Below are positions 63,701-64,000 of a DNA stretch of 64,000 bases, one piece after another (the first letter of the stretch is position 1; the number at the start of each line of letters is the position of its first letter). The DNA lies in NCBI RefSeq assembly GCF_017696275.1, contig NZ_JAAORF010000001.1, forward strand, positions 1-64,000. The letters run 5' to 3'. The translations under genes were made by a program, and so were the position numbers. Origin of the DNA: Prochlorococcus marinus XMU1405. GTDB lineage: Bacteria; Cyanobacteriota; Cyanobacteriia; PCC-6307; Cyanobiaceae. The notes beneath the pieces were generated by a model that searched no databases, was not told the DNA's origin, and saw only the letters and a program-made list of their open reading frames with translations.

Positions 63701-64000
63701 ACCTGTTAATATGTTGGCTCTTGATGAACTAGAAGAATTAATTGAGAGATTAAATGGTTTGCGAGAAAAATTAGAAATTCTATCTAATGAAAGATCTGAA
63801 TTATTGCTGAGAATAGAAACCGTATCTACGATGCGTCAGGAGGCTTTTATGCAAGCATTTACAGAAGTTGATAAACATTTTAGAGAAATTTTTGCAAATT
63901 TATCTGATGGAGATGGATTCCTTCAACTTGAAAATCCTAATTCTCCTTTAGAAGGAGGATTAACTTTAGTGGCTCATCCTAAGGGAAAAAATGTCCGAAG
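60705..64000 (+). CDS. smc: chromosome segregation protein SMC (truncated by window end)
   Basis: SMC forms the condensin ring. The frame stays open from TTG 60705 (MVHINQVEFENFKSF) to the window end, about 1098 codons of an expected ~1190. The Walker A P-loop GPNGSGKSN is at residues 32-40. A coiled-coil arm (about 170-520) is interrupted by the hinge (about 526-690, EAGLEGIHGYVAQLGEVSEK and SGAITGGSK), then the returning arm. The signature and Walker B of the C-terminal head lie beyond 64000. A TTG two codons upstream (60699) is an alternative start. No frameshift was seen at the points checked. Confidence 0.95.
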   Translation, partial: MVHINQVEFENFKSFGGNVKIPLEEGFTVVTGPNGSGKSNILDGILFCLGLANSRGMRAERLPDLINNSKVKEGKSSETSVSVKFNIQDWSPREDLPPLELEEEEISLNKGQKEWVVSRKLRLMPGGSYASTYTSDGKQCTLQQIQRILRDISVDPEGSNVVMQGDVTRIVSMNNKERRNLIDELAGVALFDTRIEQTNAKLNDVFERQERCEILENELQSSKNKLEKECEKAKRYKEFKAKLLQITELEKVLIFEKQVKHVESLERKESEIEKNKILFNKQKESTSKEILVLEDALKILVDELKEKGEDKLIKVNSDIGSINSRLRELDRISSLNKEEGIKLQKQRDEIAISKRNIESEKMRKENFDDNFLNQLNLQIDDLTSKHKLSRKKLSDAAGESGEFSKQSIKLNTELESIKNQINPLEIKKRKIEEETIQNNIQKDEILSQIECLDLEKQKLFQGNQSKKETSDTQNKNLASNSAEINSLENEIDLLIKTKSRLNNEQLRLEKDLSRFESRKEALNESRGSYALRILLEAGLEGIHGYVAQLGEVSEKNRYALEIAAGNRLGQIVVDNDHIAAKAIEILKKKKAGRLTFLPLNRIKSQKKNYAISRFENNRENGFIDKAINLITFDEVYSDVFRYVFGDTLVFSDLSSARLSTQKNRLVTLSGELLEASGAITGGSKLNKDLAYKFGINNDIDDSSPIKERLLIIEEALKESNNDLIIKNNRLSKLNSNRSQIIEDCASYNKEIEVNQDSLKVVSQRIEDCKSRLDKLDTANNLLVNELGHLKNELKPYHDKFYQLQTIQKANYEKNQKSSLIAFNDDFNNLDKKLELLTKERNTLLDKKNQFALDKERINNSLKITLLQEKNLQESIKQLATAHSEWIEKRDEFKKELLDLDNQKNSLERDLGLLRRKRDELNSSISNKRQEYNNYLLKLEYLERDMHSLTEEMRSEKIKLEIYKKDLPNPSPQFGEYEGKSLESLQSEISIINAKLESLEPVNMLALDELEELIERLNGLREKLEILSNERSELLLRIETVSTMRQEAFMQAFTEVDKHFREIFANLSDGDGFLQLENPNSPLEGGLTLVAHPKGKNVR

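Overview
The window looks like chromosomal DNA of a high-light-adapted Prochlorococcus, a marine alpha-cyanobacterium. The evidence is a very AT-rich sequence (roughly 30% GC by eye), extremely tight packing with many 1-35 bp gene overlaps, a flv1/flv3 flavodiiron pair, a photosynthetic-type GAPDH, and a circularly permuted two-piece tmRNA whose tag reads ANKIVSFSRQTAPVAA. It starts just upstream of dnaN, where Prochlorococcus genomes are conventionally numbered, and ends inside smc. I see no rRNA, tRNA, insertion sequence, prophage or CRISPR array. Strain assignment is not possible from sequence reading alone.

Layout. 1-5.9 kb: two DnaA-box-like repeats and a good sigma-70-type promoter, then dnaN, a PRC-barrel-like gene, purL and purF on the plus strand. 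5.9-10.2 kb (minus): a GyrA/ParC-family subunit, a secreted TPR protein and queG. 10.3-16.6 kb (plus): a DUF502 membrane protein, nusB, ftsY with an N-terminal tandem repeat, a SpoIIE/PP2C phosphatase, argH and a glycine-rich RRM protein. 16.6-21.2 kb: dus (minus), then msrB, grpE, dnaJ, a TusA-like gene and rsgA (plus). 21.2-23.9 kb (minus): ybaB, murB, murC. 24-30.2 kb: gap2, thiL, a lumenal cyclophilin, efp, accB, pdxA and an NAD-dependent epimerase-like gene. 30.2-32.4 kb: small and poorly known genes, including an HNH nuclease. 32.4-36.4 kb: class V aminotransferase, cbiD, guaA.

36.4-39.4 kb is the least dense and most accessory-looking segment. It holds an orphan methyltransferase, a Cas4/RecB-like nuclease without CRISPR, a membrane-anchored unknown protein and a 47-aa gene with a strong promoter. 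39.4-54 kb returns to housekeeping genes: PBP2, an FMN reductase next to flv1 and flv3, alaS, speA, ndk, thiO, gatB, coaE. 54-64 kb: argJ, a ParA-like ATPase overlapping a small membrane-protein gene, an aldo/keto reductase, a 45-aa gene, the permuted ssrA, an RlmL-like methyltransferase, two membrane proteins, a small single-helix protein, a protein resembling the LigD phosphoesterase domain, and the first ~1098 codons of smc.

The genes serve mainly nucleotide synthesis (purL, purF, guaA, ndk), arginine and polyamine metabolism (argH, argJ, speA), protein synthesis and quality control (alaS, gatB, efp, queG, dus, nusB, grpE, dnaJ, ssrA), envelope growth (murB, murC, PBP2), chromosome maintenance (dnaN, topoisomerase A subunit, smc) and photosynthetic electron sinks (flv1, flv3, gap2). 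I found no large novel gene cluster. The most interesting items are small or orphan: the lone Cas4-like nuclease, the LigD-phosphoesterase-like protein, the ParA/membrane-protein pair and three unnamed small genes.
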